Origin: Amphritea atlantica
GTDB taxonomy: Bacteria > Pseudomonadota > Gammaproteobacteria > Pseudomonadales > Balneatricaceae
DNA length: 64,000 nt
Assembly (NCBI RefSeq): GCF_018860855.1
Contig: NZ_JAHKQE010000020.1
Location: forward strand, 1 to 64,000
Direction of reading: 5' to 3'
In this document: in pieces, positions 1 through 8,839 of the stretch
How positions within the stretch are numbered: position 1 is the stretch's first letter
Layout: every line of letters starts with the position of its first letter
Made by a program: the position numbers and the translations under genes
Notes under the pieces: generated by a model
Databases searched by the model: none
What the model saw: the letters and a program-made list of their open reading frames with translations, nothing else
Told to the model about the DNA's origin: nothing

Positions 1-87
1 GTTAACTGATCGCTTACGTAGCTTCGAAACTCAATTCATCCTCCATGAAAGCTAAACGCCGCTAGCAAAGGTTCAGCTTGCTGTGTC

Positions 88-906
88 CTACTGCCTGGCC
101 TTGTTAGCTTTTGCTTCATCGATTCTTCTTGATAAATCGAATTCAATCACTGCTAGCGACTCGGCTAAAACCTCTCCCAAAACTTTTAGAAACTCTATGG
201 ATTTTCCAATATATTCTGAGTCTGGCCAGCTAAAGCTTGAGGCTGGATGAGCAATGTTGTTTCTTATATCCATAAGTTTGTTGAGATATGCTTCTGCATC
301 TTTTTTGGCTTTCGCAGGATCATGAGTTTCTAAAAATAACTGAAGCTTAGCTTGCTGACTGATTTTTTCCCAAATATTATTAATACCAACCCGCTTAAAT
401 AAATCGTTAATAATTTTTGGCCTCATATTTTCGGATGTTATTGATAAACAACTAGTGTTTATCGATTCCAAATCAACTTCATCAGTCAGGTTATCTGAAA
501 GAACTTTAATAAATGACTTTACTCCCAGGTCACCATGACCATATTTTCTGGGATTTGCGATAACCTCAGCTGTTAATCGAACATGATTTTCCCTCATCTC
601 TTTCGGAAGATAGTTATACCTTTCAGCTTTATCCGCAATATTAGTACATAGCTCTTCAAATGTTAGCCGAACAAAATTTTCAAATTTACCAGACACATAT
701 AAAAGTAATGTTCCATTCAGGACAACCAAGTTAGCTCGATTTTCCTGTGAAATACCATGTAGGTCAGATGCATGAGATAAAAATACATCTTGCTCTGTAG
801 TCTCAGAACTACTTATACCAGCAAAGTCTTTAACGGAGCTAGTTAAAGTCAATAGTGCGCTAACCTTATTCAAGTCCGAGTGGTATTCAGGGAGTGTGCT
901 ATACAT
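88..906 (-). CDS. HEPN-superfamily protein, predicted RNase (RiboL-PSP / MAE_28990-like)
   Basis: This 272-residue, mostly helical protein has a C-terminal RNNIAH motif (Arg215 to His220). That fits the R-x4-6-H signature of HEPN ribonucleases. A segment near residues 67-85 (LLLYVSGKFENFVRLTFEEL) resembles the N-terminal helix of RiboL-PSP/MAE_28990-type HEPN proteins. HEPN proteins of this kind act as toxins or abortive-infection RNases; the role here is inferred. The gene begins 9 bases after the stop of the DUF262 gene, so the two form one transcription unit. Base composition is clearly AT-richer than the pqq genes, suggesting transfer. No signal peptide or membrane segment is visible. The exact HEPN subfamily is uncertain. 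Confidence 0.75.
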   Translation of the reverse strand: MYSTLPEYHSDLNKVSALLTLTSSVKDFAGISSSETTEQDVFLSHASDLHGISQENRANLVVLNGTLLLYVSGKFENFVRLTFEELCTNIADKAERYNYLPKEMRENHVRLTAEVIANPRKYGHGDLGVKSFIKVLSDNLTDEVDLESINTSCLSITSENMRPKIINDLFKRVGINNIWEKISQQAKLQLFLETHDPAKAKKDAEAYLNKLMDIRNNIAHPASSFSWPDSEYIGKSIEFLKVLGEVLAESLAVIEFDLSRRIDEAKANKARQ

Positions 907-915
907 ATTAACTCC

Positions 916-2106
916 CTATTCGGCAATTAGAATTTCTTGGGCGAAATTCACTCTGTCTCTAATAGAGTCTGCCGTATTTCCTTTTCCTATTAGTATTTCA
1001 TACTCTTTAGAATGAGCATCAATATCGGCTAGAATAGAGTTTATATCCTGACGATTTTTTAGCATGTTCGTATCAATCAAACTATATGCGACCATAAAAG
1101 CGTCATACATAGGGCGACTTAACTTTCCAGTACTTGGTATTCTAAATGTTAGTTCTCCAAATATTTCATAGAGCCCATCAATTGAACTCTTAAATTCCTT
1201 AGCGAGATTTTCCTTTTCTTCCTCTTTTATAAATTGAAATGCTTTACTTGTCTTATCAAGTATCGAACGAAGAGATCCTCCAAGGTTTGTAGCTATGAGG
1301 CGCTGTATACCAAAGAACCTCAGAACAAGTTCACAATCAGCCATGCTTTTATAGAGTGAATTTTTAAGCAATTCATCACTAGGTTCAGCTTCCTCTCCTT
1401 CTGTATATGGGGGAATCTTCCAGATTTTGGTGAACGTATCATATCGTGATAGCTCACCAATAAGATCATTAAATTCACCTGGGTATAACGCATTCCTAAG
1501 TTCTTGTGGATTCAGCTGAACTCCGCCAGTATTTAGTCTTTTGAATAGAATTTTTCTAATATCAACGCCGGTAGAATCTTCTTTAGTTGTTTCGGCCAAT
1601 AGCACTATGGCGTTTATAGTTCTTCGAGATAGACCTCGTTGAATAACTGTAGGCAAATCATAGAAACGTAACCCTTCTAATTCTTTCCAAAACTCAAGAT
1701 TTTTTAGAGGGAACTCATTATTCATGAAGCTTCTAAGGGTATCTATACGTTGCCGTCCATCCATAATTTCATATTGATTGTAATCATTCTCAAAGAGGAA
1801 TACTGACGGTACGGGGATATTCATTAGAAAAGACTCAATAAGTTGTGAGCGTTTTTTTATATCCCATCGATGCCTACGCTGGTATTTGGGTGATGCGTTT
1901 ATATACTCTCTATCTTCAAGAGATTGCTTGAGGTGATATAGAGTGAAATCCATTGATGTTCGAACAACACGAAGCTGGCTTTCACTGTATTTGGTCTCAA
2001 GAGATACTTCTTCAGGAATTGGGTCTGTGCTGGTTTCGTCTTCAGAATCAAACCATTCAGTGACTTCATCATCATCAATTTCAAATAAATCTTTATCTTG
2101 TGTCAT
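916..2106 (-). CDS. DUF262 domain protein (GmrSD/SspE-type N-terminal domain)
   Basis: The 396-residue protein has an acidic N-terminal tail (residues 1-35) and then a DUF262 fold. The family hallmarks are present: PKYQRRHRW (residues 73-81) and MDGRQR (Asp116 to Arg120), the DGxQR nucleotide-binding or hydrolysis motif. DUF262 domains occur in the type IV restriction enzyme GmrSD and the phosphorothioation-linked SspE. No HNH (DUF1524) nuclease domain follows here, so any nuclease activity would have to come from its HEPN partner. It is the first gene of the two-gene unit. The coding sequence is AT-rich and atypical for the window. A defence or toxin-control role is inference. Confidence 0.8.
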   Translation of the reverse strand: MTQDKDLFEIDDDEVTEWFDSEDETSTDPIPEEVSLETKYSESQLRVVRTSMDFTLYHLKQSLEDREYINASPKYQRRHRWDIKKRSQLIESFLMNIPVPSVFLFENDYNQYEIMDGRQRIDTLRSFMNNEFPLKNLEFWKELEGLRFYDLPTVIQRGLSRRTINAIVLLAETTKEDSTGVDIRKILFKRLNTGGVQLNPQELRNALYPGEFNDLIGELSRYDTFTKIWKIPPYTEGEEAEPSDELLKNSLYKSMADCELVLRFFGIQRLIATNLGGSLRSILDKTSKAFQFIKEEEKENLAKEFKSSIDGLYEIFGELTFRIPSTGKLSRPMYDAFMVAYSLIDTNMLKNRQDINSILADIDAHSKEYEILIGKGNTADSIRDRVNFAQEILIAE

Positions 2107-2137
2107 TCTAACTCCTAGTATGTAATGACGATTTGGA

Positions 2138-2150
2138 AAGCTAACAGCTT
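2138..2150. promoter_or_regulatory. palindrome upstream of the DUF262/HEPN unit
   Basis: A perfect 5-base inverted repeat, AAGCT-AAC-AGCTT, lies 32 bases upstream of the DUF262 start codon. This is a usual place for an operator. No regulator gene is next to it, so autoregulation by the pair is one possibility. Confidence 0.3.
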
Positions 2151-2284
2151 ATTCATGTGCCTGCCTGATATACTGGCGAGAACTCATCGGGCTTCTGCTT
2201 GTAACCAACTGATTTCATTCTGAAACCTTCCATAGTTTGACTATTCCCTTCCAGAAAAGCGTGCGTGCACACTATTTCGGTGAC

Positions 2285-2318
2285 GACTGGTCTATAAACG
2301 TGACTGGCCTATAAAGGT
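2285..2318. repeat. 17-base imperfect tandem repeat, two units
   Basis: GACTGGTCTATAAACGT is followed at once by GACTGGCCTATAAAGGT, with two mismatches. Three bases later comes the 9-base inverted repeat at 2321-2341. The function is unknown; it could be an operator or a recombination site at the island edge. Confidence 0.55.
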
Positions 2319-2320
2319 GT

Positions 2321-2341
2321 AAATCAATAACCTATTGATTT
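2321..2341. repeat. perfect 9-base inverted repeat
   Basis: Arms AAATCAATA and TATTGATTT are separated by ACC. The arms are AT-rich and no U-tract follows, so this is more likely a protein-binding site or recombination remnant than a terminator. Confidence 0.45.
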
Positions 2342-2646
2342 TATTGATGATCAAAATATCACCAACCGAATAAACGGGCAAGCACGAAAACTAAGTGTGT
2401 CCTCTTTCCTTGAAAATTTCAAATCATACTGCAGAAAGACAGTTCAAGGATGTATACGATGAGTTCCCTTTTCATCGATCGATTGCGTCACCACATACGT
2501 GCTCACATTTAGATTCGCTGCGCTCCCAGCGTGCTTGTGTGTACGCTTGATCGCTCCGATGATGATTCATGCCAAAGTGCCTCGCTTCTAGGTAGCAGGA
2601 TAAGGACGACGTTTAAATCCGCACCCTGTAGCAGAAGATTAGCGCA

Positions 2647-4680
2647 TCAAATCAGAAGACGCTGATAAAATTGCAGCTCCGCTTCGAGGCTGTGCACTTG
2701 GTTGCTGGCTTGGCGAAAGCCGTGCTGTTCATCTGGGTAAAGATGGTATTCCACGGCGATGCCGCGCTGTTTTAAAGCATTCACTATCACGTCGGTTTGC
2801 TGCGGCACCACAACTCTATCTTGGCCTCCTTGAAAGAAGATCATCGGGCAGTTGATTTGATCCGCATGCACGAGTGGGCTGCGTTGCCGATATAGCTCGG
2901 CCTGCTGTTGTGGATCGCCGATTAGCCAGTCTAGGTAGTGGCTTTCAAATTTATGGGTATCGCGGGTGAGTGCCATCGGATCACTGACGCCGTAATAACT
3001 CGCCCCGCCTTTAAAACGATTACTAAAGGCCAATGCACAAAGGGTGGTATACCCGCCGGCACTGCCACCGCGAATAAACACATGGGCGGGATCGATCAGT
3101 TTCTTTTCAGCCAGATAATCCACCGCAGCTTCGGCATCCTGCCAATCGGTTTGCCCCCAACTCCCCGCCAGCCGCAAGCGATAGTCGCGGCCATAACCGG
3201 TACTGCCACGATAATTAAGATCGAGCACGGCAAAGCCTCTGCTGGTCCAAAACTGAATTTTGGGGTTATAGAGTGGATAGGTCGCCGCTGTTGGGCCACC
3301 ATGGCTGAACACAAGCAACGGTGGCCGCACGGTCGAGTCATCAGTCGATTCAGTGGCCGATAAGGGCAGATAGAGAAAGCCATAAGCGGTTTCCTCCGCC
3401 ACCGGATAACAGATCGGTTGCGGCAAGGCGACCTCACTATCGGGTCGCTGACCGCCGGCTATCAGGTGAAGCTGACTTTGCTCGCCCAGTTGCGCTGGCA
3501 CTAACTCGACGATGGCTGCGGCACGATCTTTCGCCGATGCGATGCAGTAGATACGCCCTTGATAACAACAGATGTGACGAAACAGGCTGAACTGCTCGGC
3601 TAGCCGAACCTCGCCCGCGGCGGTGTTGATAGCCAAGCGCCCCTCTCCCTGTTGCATATAGCAGGCCACTTGGCGCTGCTCATCCAGTTGATCCCAGGTG
3701 GACACACCCAGTTGCCAGGACGGCAAACCGAAGTCATTTGTTCGAGACCACAGCGGCTCGGCTCGAACGCCTCTTTCCCCTCTCTCTGTTAACGGGTAGT
3801 TCGATGCTGATATTTCAGATGTTTCGTGTGCAGGTGCTGCAGCCTCTACGGCGTGGTTTTGTAGTTTATTATTAACATCATCAAGCAGATAACGGTATAA
3901 ATTCCACCAGCCAGAAATATCACTAATCGCCACTAAACTGTTATCGCTTAAGAAACGCGGCTGTTGCAAAGACTCTTGCGTCGTCTCACCGGCCAGCACT
4001 CGATGCTCGATTAAGCCACTGGCGGGGGTTATTTTATCGCTCTGCGTATCACTAGGCGCTTGTTTAGGTGTGCTGGCTGAGGCGATACGGGCCAGATTGA
4101 GTTGTGTGCTCACCCAAGGCATATGCGGATGATTCCAACTGATCCAAGCCAACTGCTGACCATCGGGACTTAGCACGGGCGCGGCATAAAAATCATCGCC
4201 GCTGACCAACACAGTGACCGCCCCACTGTTGATATCCACCGCCACTATTCGATGTAGCGGTTGAGTAGGATCATCGCTGGTTTGTTCCTGCACCGCTAGC
4301 AATCGTTGACGGGGTTGATCAAAGATTAGGTCGCCATAACGGCAATCCGGCGTTTGGGTAAGCGGCAAAGGCGTTTGACCGCCCTGTTGTAGCCAGATCT
4401 GCTGATCCGCGGCATTCACAAATGCCAACCGATGGCCCACGGGGCACCAACTTTTACCCCCATATTCATAAACGCAACTGCGTACGCTGAATCCCGTTGG
4501 GGTTAAGCAATGGATATCACCGTTCCAGCCACGCTGAATCAGTAAATTTCGCCCCTCATCTGGCCGGTATTCAACCCAGAAAAGCCCCTCAGCCACCGCC
4601 TGTAATTGGCCATATTCCAGCCCAGCAGCCACCGCATCGGCGGCTGATAGTGTCGAGTTTAAAAAACCATATTGGGGCAT
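2647..4680 (-). CDS. pqqH: S9 prolyl-oligopeptidase family protein, PqqH-type
   Basis: The 677-residue protein has an N-terminal beta-propeller-like half and a C-terminal alpha/beta hydrolase half. The catalytic triad is readable: Ser540 in RGGSAGGY, Asp621 in GGQDRVV and His653 in DEQHGF. It follows pqqE by 47 bases on the same strand, as PqqH (an S9 peptidase) does in Pseudomonas aeruginosa. A role in processing PqqA or a related peptide is inferred from position. There is no signal peptide, so it should be cytoplasmic. Family assignment is firm; the tie to PQQ maturation is less so, because S9 peptidases also occur elsewhere. Confidence 0.8.
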   Translation of the reverse strand: MPQYGFLNSTLSAADAVAAGLEYGQLQAVAEGLFWVEYRPDEGRNLLIQRGWNGDIHCLTPTGFSVRSCVYEYGGKSWCPVGHRLAFVNAADQQIWLQQGGQTPLPLTQTPDCRYGDLIFDQPRQRLLAVQEQTSDDPTQPLHRIVAVDINSGAVTVLVSGDDFYAAPVLSPDGQQLAWISWNHPHMPWVSTQLNLARIASASTPKQAPSDTQSDKITPASGLIEHRVLAGETTQESLQQPRFLSDNSLVAISDISGWWNLYRYLLDDVNNKLQNHAVEAAAPAHETSEISASNYPLTERGERGVRAEPLWSRTNDFGLPSWQLGVSTWDQLDEQRQVACYMQQGEGRLAINTAAGEVRLAEQFSLFRHICCYQGRIYCIASAKDRAAAIVELVPAQLGEQSQLHLIAGGQRPDSEVALPQPICYPVAEETAYGFLYLPLSATESTDDSTVRPPLLVFSHGGPTAATYPLYNPKIQFWTSRGFAVLDLNYRGSTGYGRDYRLRLAGSWGQTDWQDAEAAVDYLAEKKLIDPAHVFIRGGSAGGYTTLCALAFSNRFKGGASYYGVSDPMALTRDTHKFESHYLDWLIGDPQQQAELYRQRSPLVHADQINCPMIFFQGGQDRVVVPQQTDVIVNALKQRGIAVEYHLYPDEQHGFRQASNQVHSLEAELQFYQRLLI

Positions 4681-4727
4681 AACGGGCTCACATCCACAGG
4701 GTTAACTAAGCCTTGCAGGCTAACATA

Positions 4728-5891
4728 TCAACTCTTGGCAAACACCCGTGAGTTACGCTCGTTACGGAAGATCGGTTCCTGATGCGTGGGTAGCTCGGCC
4801 TCTTCACGTGCCTGCACAATGAGATCGTGATGGAGGGATTTACTGCACACCGGATCGGCATTATTGGCATCGCCGGTGAGCATAAAGGCCTGACAACGAC
4901 AGCCGCCAAAGTCTTTCTCTTTTTCATCGCAGGAGACACAGGGTTCTTTCATCCACTCATAACCCCGGAAGTGGTTGAAGCCGTTCGAGCGGTTCCAGAT
5001 CTGCTCGATGCTTTGCTCCTTCACATTGGGGAACTCGACTGGCAACATCCGCGCACTATGACAAGGTAAGGCAGTGCCATCGGGTGTGACGGTTAAAAAC
5101 ACCTGCCCCCAACCATTCATGCAGCCTTTGGGGCGCTCTTCATAATAATCCGGTGTGACAAAGATGATTTTGATCGGGTTACCGGCGGCGGCTAAGCGAT
5201 CACGGTATTCATTGGTGATGCGCTCAGCCCGCTCCAACTGCGCCCGTGTGGGCAGCAGGTTATTCCGGTTTTCATAAGCCCAACCATAATACTGACAGGT
5301 GGCCAGCTCGACATAATCCGCTTCAAGTTCGACACACAGCTCGATAATACGATCGATCTGATCGATATTATGCCGATGGGTAACAAAGTTGAGCACCATC
5401 GGATAGCCCTGAGCTTTCACTTCTCGGGCCATCTTTAGTTTTTGCGCAAACGCTTTTTTGGACCCTGCCAGCAGGTTGTTGACCTCGGGATCGGCCGCCT
5501 GAAAGCTGACCTGAATATGATCGAGCCCCGCTTCACGAAAATCGGCAATCTTATGTTCGTTTAACCCCACTCCAGAGGTAATCAGGTTGGTGTAATAACC
5601 CAACTGCCGTGCTTCACTGATCAATTCCGCTAAGTCTTGGCGTACCAGCGGCTCGCCTCCTGAAAAACCCAGCTGTGCCGCACCTAATTCACGGGCTTGG
5701 GTGAACACATCCACCCACTCGGCGGTGGTTAACTCATCGGTTTTGCTGGCGAAATTGGTTGGGTTGGCGCAGTAAGGGCACTGCAGTGGGCATTTATAGG
5801 TAAGTTCGGCGAGCAACCACAGCGGCTGACCATGGGTCGGCACCGCATTTAGTGATGGCTGACCGTTACAGGCTGATCCAGCGTTGCTCAC
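4728..5891 (-). CDS. pqqE: PQQ biosynthesis radical SAM enzyme PqqE
   Basis: PqqE makes the Glu-Tyr carbon-carbon crosslink in PqqA while PqqA is held by PqqD. The radical-SAM cluster motif CPLQCPYC is about 35 residues from the N terminus. C-terminal SPASM cysteines are visible in [20 protein letters not shown] and GGCRCQAF. The ATG at 5897 has its ribosome site (AGGAG) directly against it. GTG at 5891 sits six bases from AGGAG, so I chose that start (387 residues). The start overlaps the end of pqqD by 26 bases, indicating translational coupling in pqqBCDE. Confidence 0.95.
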   Translation of the reverse strand: MSNAGSACNGQPSLNAVPTHGQPLWLLAELTYKCPLQCPYCANPTNFASKTDELTTAEWVDVFTQARELGAAQLGFSGGEPLVRQDLAELISEARQLGYYTNLITSGVGLNEHKIADFREAGLDHIQVSFQAADPEVNNLLAGSKKAFAQKLKMAREVKAQGYPMVLNFVTHRHNIDQIDRIIELCVELEADYVELATCQYYGWAYENRNNLLPTRAQLERAERITNEYRDRLAAAGNPIKIIFVTPDYYEERPKGCMNGWGQVFLTVTPDGTALPCHSARMLPVEFPNVKEQSIEQIWNRSNGFNHFRGYEWMKEPCVSCDEKEKDFGGCRCQAFMLTGDANNADPVCSKSLHHDLIVQAREEAELPTHQEPIFRNERNSRVFAKS

Positions 5892-6147
5892 GGGCATCTC
5901 CTAAGAATTCCAGAATATCCTGCTCGATACCCTCAGCATCGGGGAACTTCGCCTGCAGGCTCTGGATAATATCGGTTACAGTACGCTGACCATCCACTAG
6001 GGCTAGCACTTCACCCGCGGGGCCGTTGAGTTTAACCATCCCTTCAGGATAGAGCAGCACATAACTATCCTGTGCTTTCTCCCATTGAAAGCGAAACATC
6101 CGGCTTAATTCCGGGATCTGATCTGGGGTAATCTCAGCGCCGCTCAT
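5866..6147 (-). CDS. pqqD: PQQ peptide chaperone PqqD
   Basis: This 93-residue RiPP-recognition protein carries PqqA to PqqE. The family core is visible: [23 protein letters not shown] near residues 18-40, followed by NGPAGEVL and [11 protein letters not shown]. Its ATG overlaps the pqqC stop by four bases (ATGA), and its 3' end overlaps pqqE. An AAAGG ribosome site lies about ten bases upstream. A second, divergent PqqD-like gene occurs at 21979-22263. Confidence 0.95.
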   Translation of the reverse strand: MSGAEITPDQIPELSRMFRFQWEKAQDSYVLLYPEGMVKLNGPAGEVLALVDGQRTVTDIIQSLQAKFPDAEGIEQDILEFLGDAREQRWISL

Positions 6148-6914
6148 GCGAATAGGCCTTTGTGATAGATCTTCTCTTCGGTGACCGTATGATACGGCGG
6201 TCGCTTCAGTTCATAGGCCATGGTCATCGCATCGAGCATGCTCCAGAGCACATCCAGTTTGAACTGTAAGATATTTAGCATCCGTTCCTGCTGCTCGCGG
6301 GTGGTGTAGTGATCCAGCGTAATATCCAACCCATGGGCCACATCGCGGCGGGCTTCAGTTAGGCGGCCACGAAAATACTGATAGCCCTCCTCTTTAATCC
6401 AAGGATAGTGGGTCGGCCAGGTGTCTAACCGATTTTGATGAATCGTTGGGGCAAACAGTTCGGTGAGCGATGAACTCGCAGCTTCTTGCCACGTGGCACG
6501 GCGAGCGAAATTAACATAAGCATCGACGGCAAAACGTACCCCTGGCAACACATGCTCTTGCGACAGAATCTCTTCGCGGCTCAAGCCCACGGCTTCGCCT
6601 AAACGCAGCCAGGCTTCGATGCCACCCACCGCGCCATCATAACCATCGTGATCCAACACCCGCTGAACCCAGTGACGACGCACGTCACGGTCAGGGCAAT
6701 TAGCCATAATGGCGGCATCTTTCAAGGGAATCGAGATCTGATAGTAAAAACGGTTCGCTACCCAACCTTGAATCTGTTCCTTGCTGCAATCACCGTTGTA
6801 CATCGCCACATGGTAAGGGTGTTCGGTGTGATAAAACGCCCCTTTAGCCCGCAGCGCCTGTTCAAATTCATCCCGACTTAGCGCCGGCAAGATCTCTTTC
6901 AGTTGTGCGTTCAT
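6144..6914 (-). CDS. pqqC: pyrroloquinoline-quinone synthase PqqC
   Basis: PqqC is the cofactor-free oxidase for the last ring closure and eight-electron oxidation to PQQ. At 256 residues the length is typical. Family motifs include [15 protein letters not shown] near the N terminus, [17 protein letters not shown], the HDGYDG segment and [11 protein letters not shown]. The ribosome site is GAGG. It starts 10 bases after the pqqB stop, within one operon. Confidence 0.96.
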   Translation of the reverse strand: MNAQLKEILPALSRDEFEQALRAKGAFYHTEHPYHVAMYNGDCSKEQIQGWVANRFYYQISIPLKDAAIMANCPDRDVRRHWVQRVLDHDGYDGAVGGIEAWLRLGEAVGLSREEILSQEHVLPGVRFAVDAYVNFARRATWQEAASSSLTELFAPTIHQNRLDTWPTHYPWIKEEGYQYFRGRLTEARRDVAHGLDITLDHYTTREQQERMLNILQFKLDVLWSMLDAMTMAYELKRPPYHTVTEEKIYHKGLFA

Positions 6915-6924
6915 AGCTGACCTC

Positions 6925-7860
6925 TTAGAGTTCGATACTCATGCCGTCATAGGAGACTTCGATCCCACGGGCCAGCACTTCGGCTCGTTCTGGAGAGTCT
7001 TCATCTAAAATCGGATTGGTATTATTAATATGTATTAACACTTTGCGCGGCTTGTCTAAGGTATCAAGAAATGCCAGCATGCCTGCCTCACCAGTAGCTT
7101 CATTGGGCATCTGCGCTAAGTGCCCCATGGTGACGCCTAACTTATCGCCCACACCCGAGGTGATCATCTCGTCATCGCGCCATATAGTGCCGTCCACCAA
7201 CAAGCAGTCGGCGTCTTGCATGATCGGTTGCAGGTGCGGTTCAATTTGCCCTAGGCCGGGTGCATAGAAGAGCGTTTTGCCGCTGCGGGTATCTTCGATC
7301 AAGATACCGATATTGTCCCCCGGATGCGGATCGTTACGGTGTGGCGAATAAGGCGGCGCACTGCTGAGCAGGGTCACGGCTGTCAGTTTAAATTCGGGTA
7401 CTTGGGGAATCACAAAGCTATTCTCACCCGCTTCAACCGAAATCCGGTTGCGGGTAATGCCGCCATTCCAATGCTCTAACATCTTAAACACAGGGAAGCC
7501 GGTGGTGAGGTCTTGATACACCATATCGGTACACCAAACCTCATGGGGGCAACCTTCGCGCAACATCAATAAACCGGTGGTATGGTCGATCTGGCTATCC
7601 ATATAAACGATGGCGGCGATACCGGTATCCCGAATCTGACGATTAGGCTGCATCGGCGCGAAATCAGCCAGTTGCTGGCGGATATCTGGGGAGGTATTAA
7701 ACAGTATCCAATCTTCACCATTCGCGCTCACGGCGATGGAGGATTGGGTACGCGCTTTGGCATTGAGCGTGCCAGCACGATAACCGGCACAATTACGGCA
7801 GTTGCAGTTCCACTGGGGGAAACCGCCACCGGCGGCTGAACCTAAAACCTGTATTTTCAT
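6925..7860 (-). CDS. pqqB: PQQ biosynthesis protein PqqB
   Basis: PqqB is a metallo-beta-lactamase-fold protein that acts on the PQQ precursor, and it is proposed to hydroxylate the crosslinked tyrosine. The start at 7860 gives the canonical N terminus [17 protein letters not shown] followed by NCNCRNC. A longer frame to 7923 runs into the terminator and is rejected. Also visible are [25 protein letters not shown] and DGTIW. Length is 311 residues. The ribosome site is weak. A terminator hairpin separates it from pqqA, so it is probably expressed by read-through. Confidence 0.95.
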   Translation of the reverse strand: MKIQVLGSAAGGGFPQWNCNCRNCAGYRAGTLNAKARTQSSIAVSANGEDWILFNTSPDIRQQLADFAPMQPNRQIRDTGIAAIVYMDSQIDHTTGLLMLREGCPHEVWCTDMVYQDLTTGFPVFKMLEHWNGGITRNRISVEAGENSFVIPQVPEFKLTAVTLLSSAPPYSPHRNDPHPGDNIGILIEDTRSGKTLFYAPGLGQIEPHLQPIMQDADCLLVDGTIWRDDEMITSGVGDKLGVTMGHLAQMPNEATGEAGMLAFLDTLDKPRKVLIHINNTNPILDEDSPERAEVLARGIEVSYDGMSIEL

Positions 7861-7904
7861 TGTTATTATTATCTTGTCGTGTTGTCGGAGTGTTCGGATC
7901 GAAA

Positions 7905-7937
7905 CCAATAAAAAAAGCCCCACCCGAAGGCGGAGCT
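7905..7937 (-). terminator. intrinsic terminator/attenuator between pqqA and pqqB
   Basis: On the minus strand, AGCTCCGCC-TTCG-GGTGGGGCT pairs fully if G-U pairs are allowed, with a UUCG tetraloop and a run of seven T. It starts 12 bases after the pqqA stop and lies upstream of the pqqB start. It should give more pqqA than pqqBCDE transcript, which suits a peptide substrate used stoichiometrically. Confidence 0.88.
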
Positions 7938-7948
7938 TGGTCTATCAT

Positions 7949-8020
7949 TTAACGGTTTGCGAAATACATGGTGACTTCAAAACCGATACGCAGATCTGTA
8001 TAAGCTGGCTTAGTCCACAT
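7949..8020 (-). CDS. pqqA: PQQ precursor peptide PqqA
   Basis: A 23-residue peptide begins [19 protein letters not shown]. The crosslinked pair is present as Glu15 and Tyr19 in the EVTMY motif, giving the Glu-x3-Tyr spacing needed by PqqE. A good ribosome site (AGAGG) lies upstream of the ATG. It sits ahead of pqqBCDE with a terminator behind it, as in many PQQ producers. It is too short for usual ORF cut-offs and would be missed by default settings. Confidence 0.96.
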
Positions 8021-8070
8021 TGGTATTACCTCTTTTGTTATTAGTTTTTCCAGTCTTGTGACTGTCTTTA

Positions 8071-8114
8071 ATCATAGAAACCGAATGATTAATTCCATAT
8101 GGTACTTTGGAACT
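8071..8114 (-). promoter_or_regulatory. pqqA promoter with shared-palindrome operator
   Basis: The + strand reads GGTACTTTGGAACT at 8101-8114, a match to the palindrome found across this locus. On the minus strand a TATGAT -10 box (8071-8076) is centred 34 bases downstream of the operator centre, and no good -35 box is present. This layout is that of an activator-dependent promoter with the operator over the -35 region. Between 8115 and the arfB stop at 8326 I see no gene. Confidence 0.6.
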
Positions 8115-8325
8115 AATCAACGGGGCTTTTTAGTCGTAAGCCGATGTATGGAATACAGATTGCCCGATAAAAAGCGGCTCAAGAAAGAGGCACCTGTCAG
8201 ATCAGAGCATCAATAGACTGCTTGGGCGGTTAGATAAGGAACGGAATAATTAGAAAAAAGAGAATGACTGAGTTTGTACTGAATAGCAGGGTGAATGACG
8301 GTTATATTTTGCGGTTAAAAACGCG

Positions 8326-8739
8326 CTAATCGGATACCCGGCCACGCAGTGCTTTAACATGACCCCGTTTAGTTTTGCTATCAACCCTTTTCCGTTTTGC
8401 AGAGCGGCTAGGTTTTGTGGCTTGTCGCGCTTTCTGCACCACTGTCACGGCCTTAATTAACGCCTGTAACCGCTGCAGTGCATCTTCACGGTTTTTCTCC
8501 TGAGTACGGTACTGCTGGGCTTTAATCACCACGACGCCCTCTTTGGTAATGCGAGAGTCCTTCAGTTGCAGCAAACGCTCTTTGTAAAACTCAGGTAGAG
8601 ATGACGCGGCAATATCAAACCGCAGATGAATCGCCGAAGAGACTTTATTGACATTCTGGCCGCCACTGCCCTGCGCACGGATCGCGGTGAGTACGATTTC
8701 ATCATCGGGAATAGAGACAGCATTAGAAATAACGAGCAC
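8326..8739 (-). CDS. arfB: alternative ribosome-rescue factor ArfB (YaeJ, peptidyl-tRNA hydrolase)
   Basis: ArfB releases peptides from ribosomes stalled on non-stop mRNA. The catalytic GGQ lies in [16 protein letters not shown] near residue 28, as in class I release factors but without the stop-codon recognition domain. The C-terminal tail is strongly basic ([10 protein letters not shown] ... [12 protein letters not shown]), as needed to occupy the empty mRNA channel. Length of 137 residues is typical. The start codon is GTG. The gene is unrelated to the PQQ genes around it. Confidence 0.93.
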   Translation of the reverse strand: MLVISNAVSIPDDEIVLTAIRAQGSGGQNVNKVSSAIHLRFDIAASSLPEFYKERLLQLKDSRITKEGVVVIKAQQYRTQEKNREDALQRLQALIKAVTVVQKARQATKPSRSAKRKRVDSKTKRGHVKALRGRVSD

Positions 8740-8839
8740 TTTTCAGTCCATTTTAAACATTAGGTTCTATTGTATCAGAGGCCGCCGTGGTAATTGAGTT
8801 TCTAGACAACCAATATTCATCAAGCGCGATTATGGGCAG

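Larger units (their letters stand above)
2107..2646. other. 540-base intergenic stretch with several short repeats
   Basis: No convincing gene lies between the DUF262 gene and the PqqH-type peptidase. Three structures stand out: AAGCT-AAC-AGCTT (2138-2150), a 17-base imperfect tandem pair beginning GACTGG (2285-2318), and a perfect 9-base inverted repeat AAATCAATA-ACC-TATTGATTT (2321-2341). The rest, up to the peptidase stop, shows no reading frame I recognise. It may be the promoter region of the DUF262/HEPN unit plus the boundary of an acquired segment. Confidence 0.5.

Noticed and set aside
7861-7923. An N-terminal extension of PqqB
   Set aside because: It overlaps the pqqA terminator and lacks family similarity; the canonical [13 protein letters not shown] start is at 7860.
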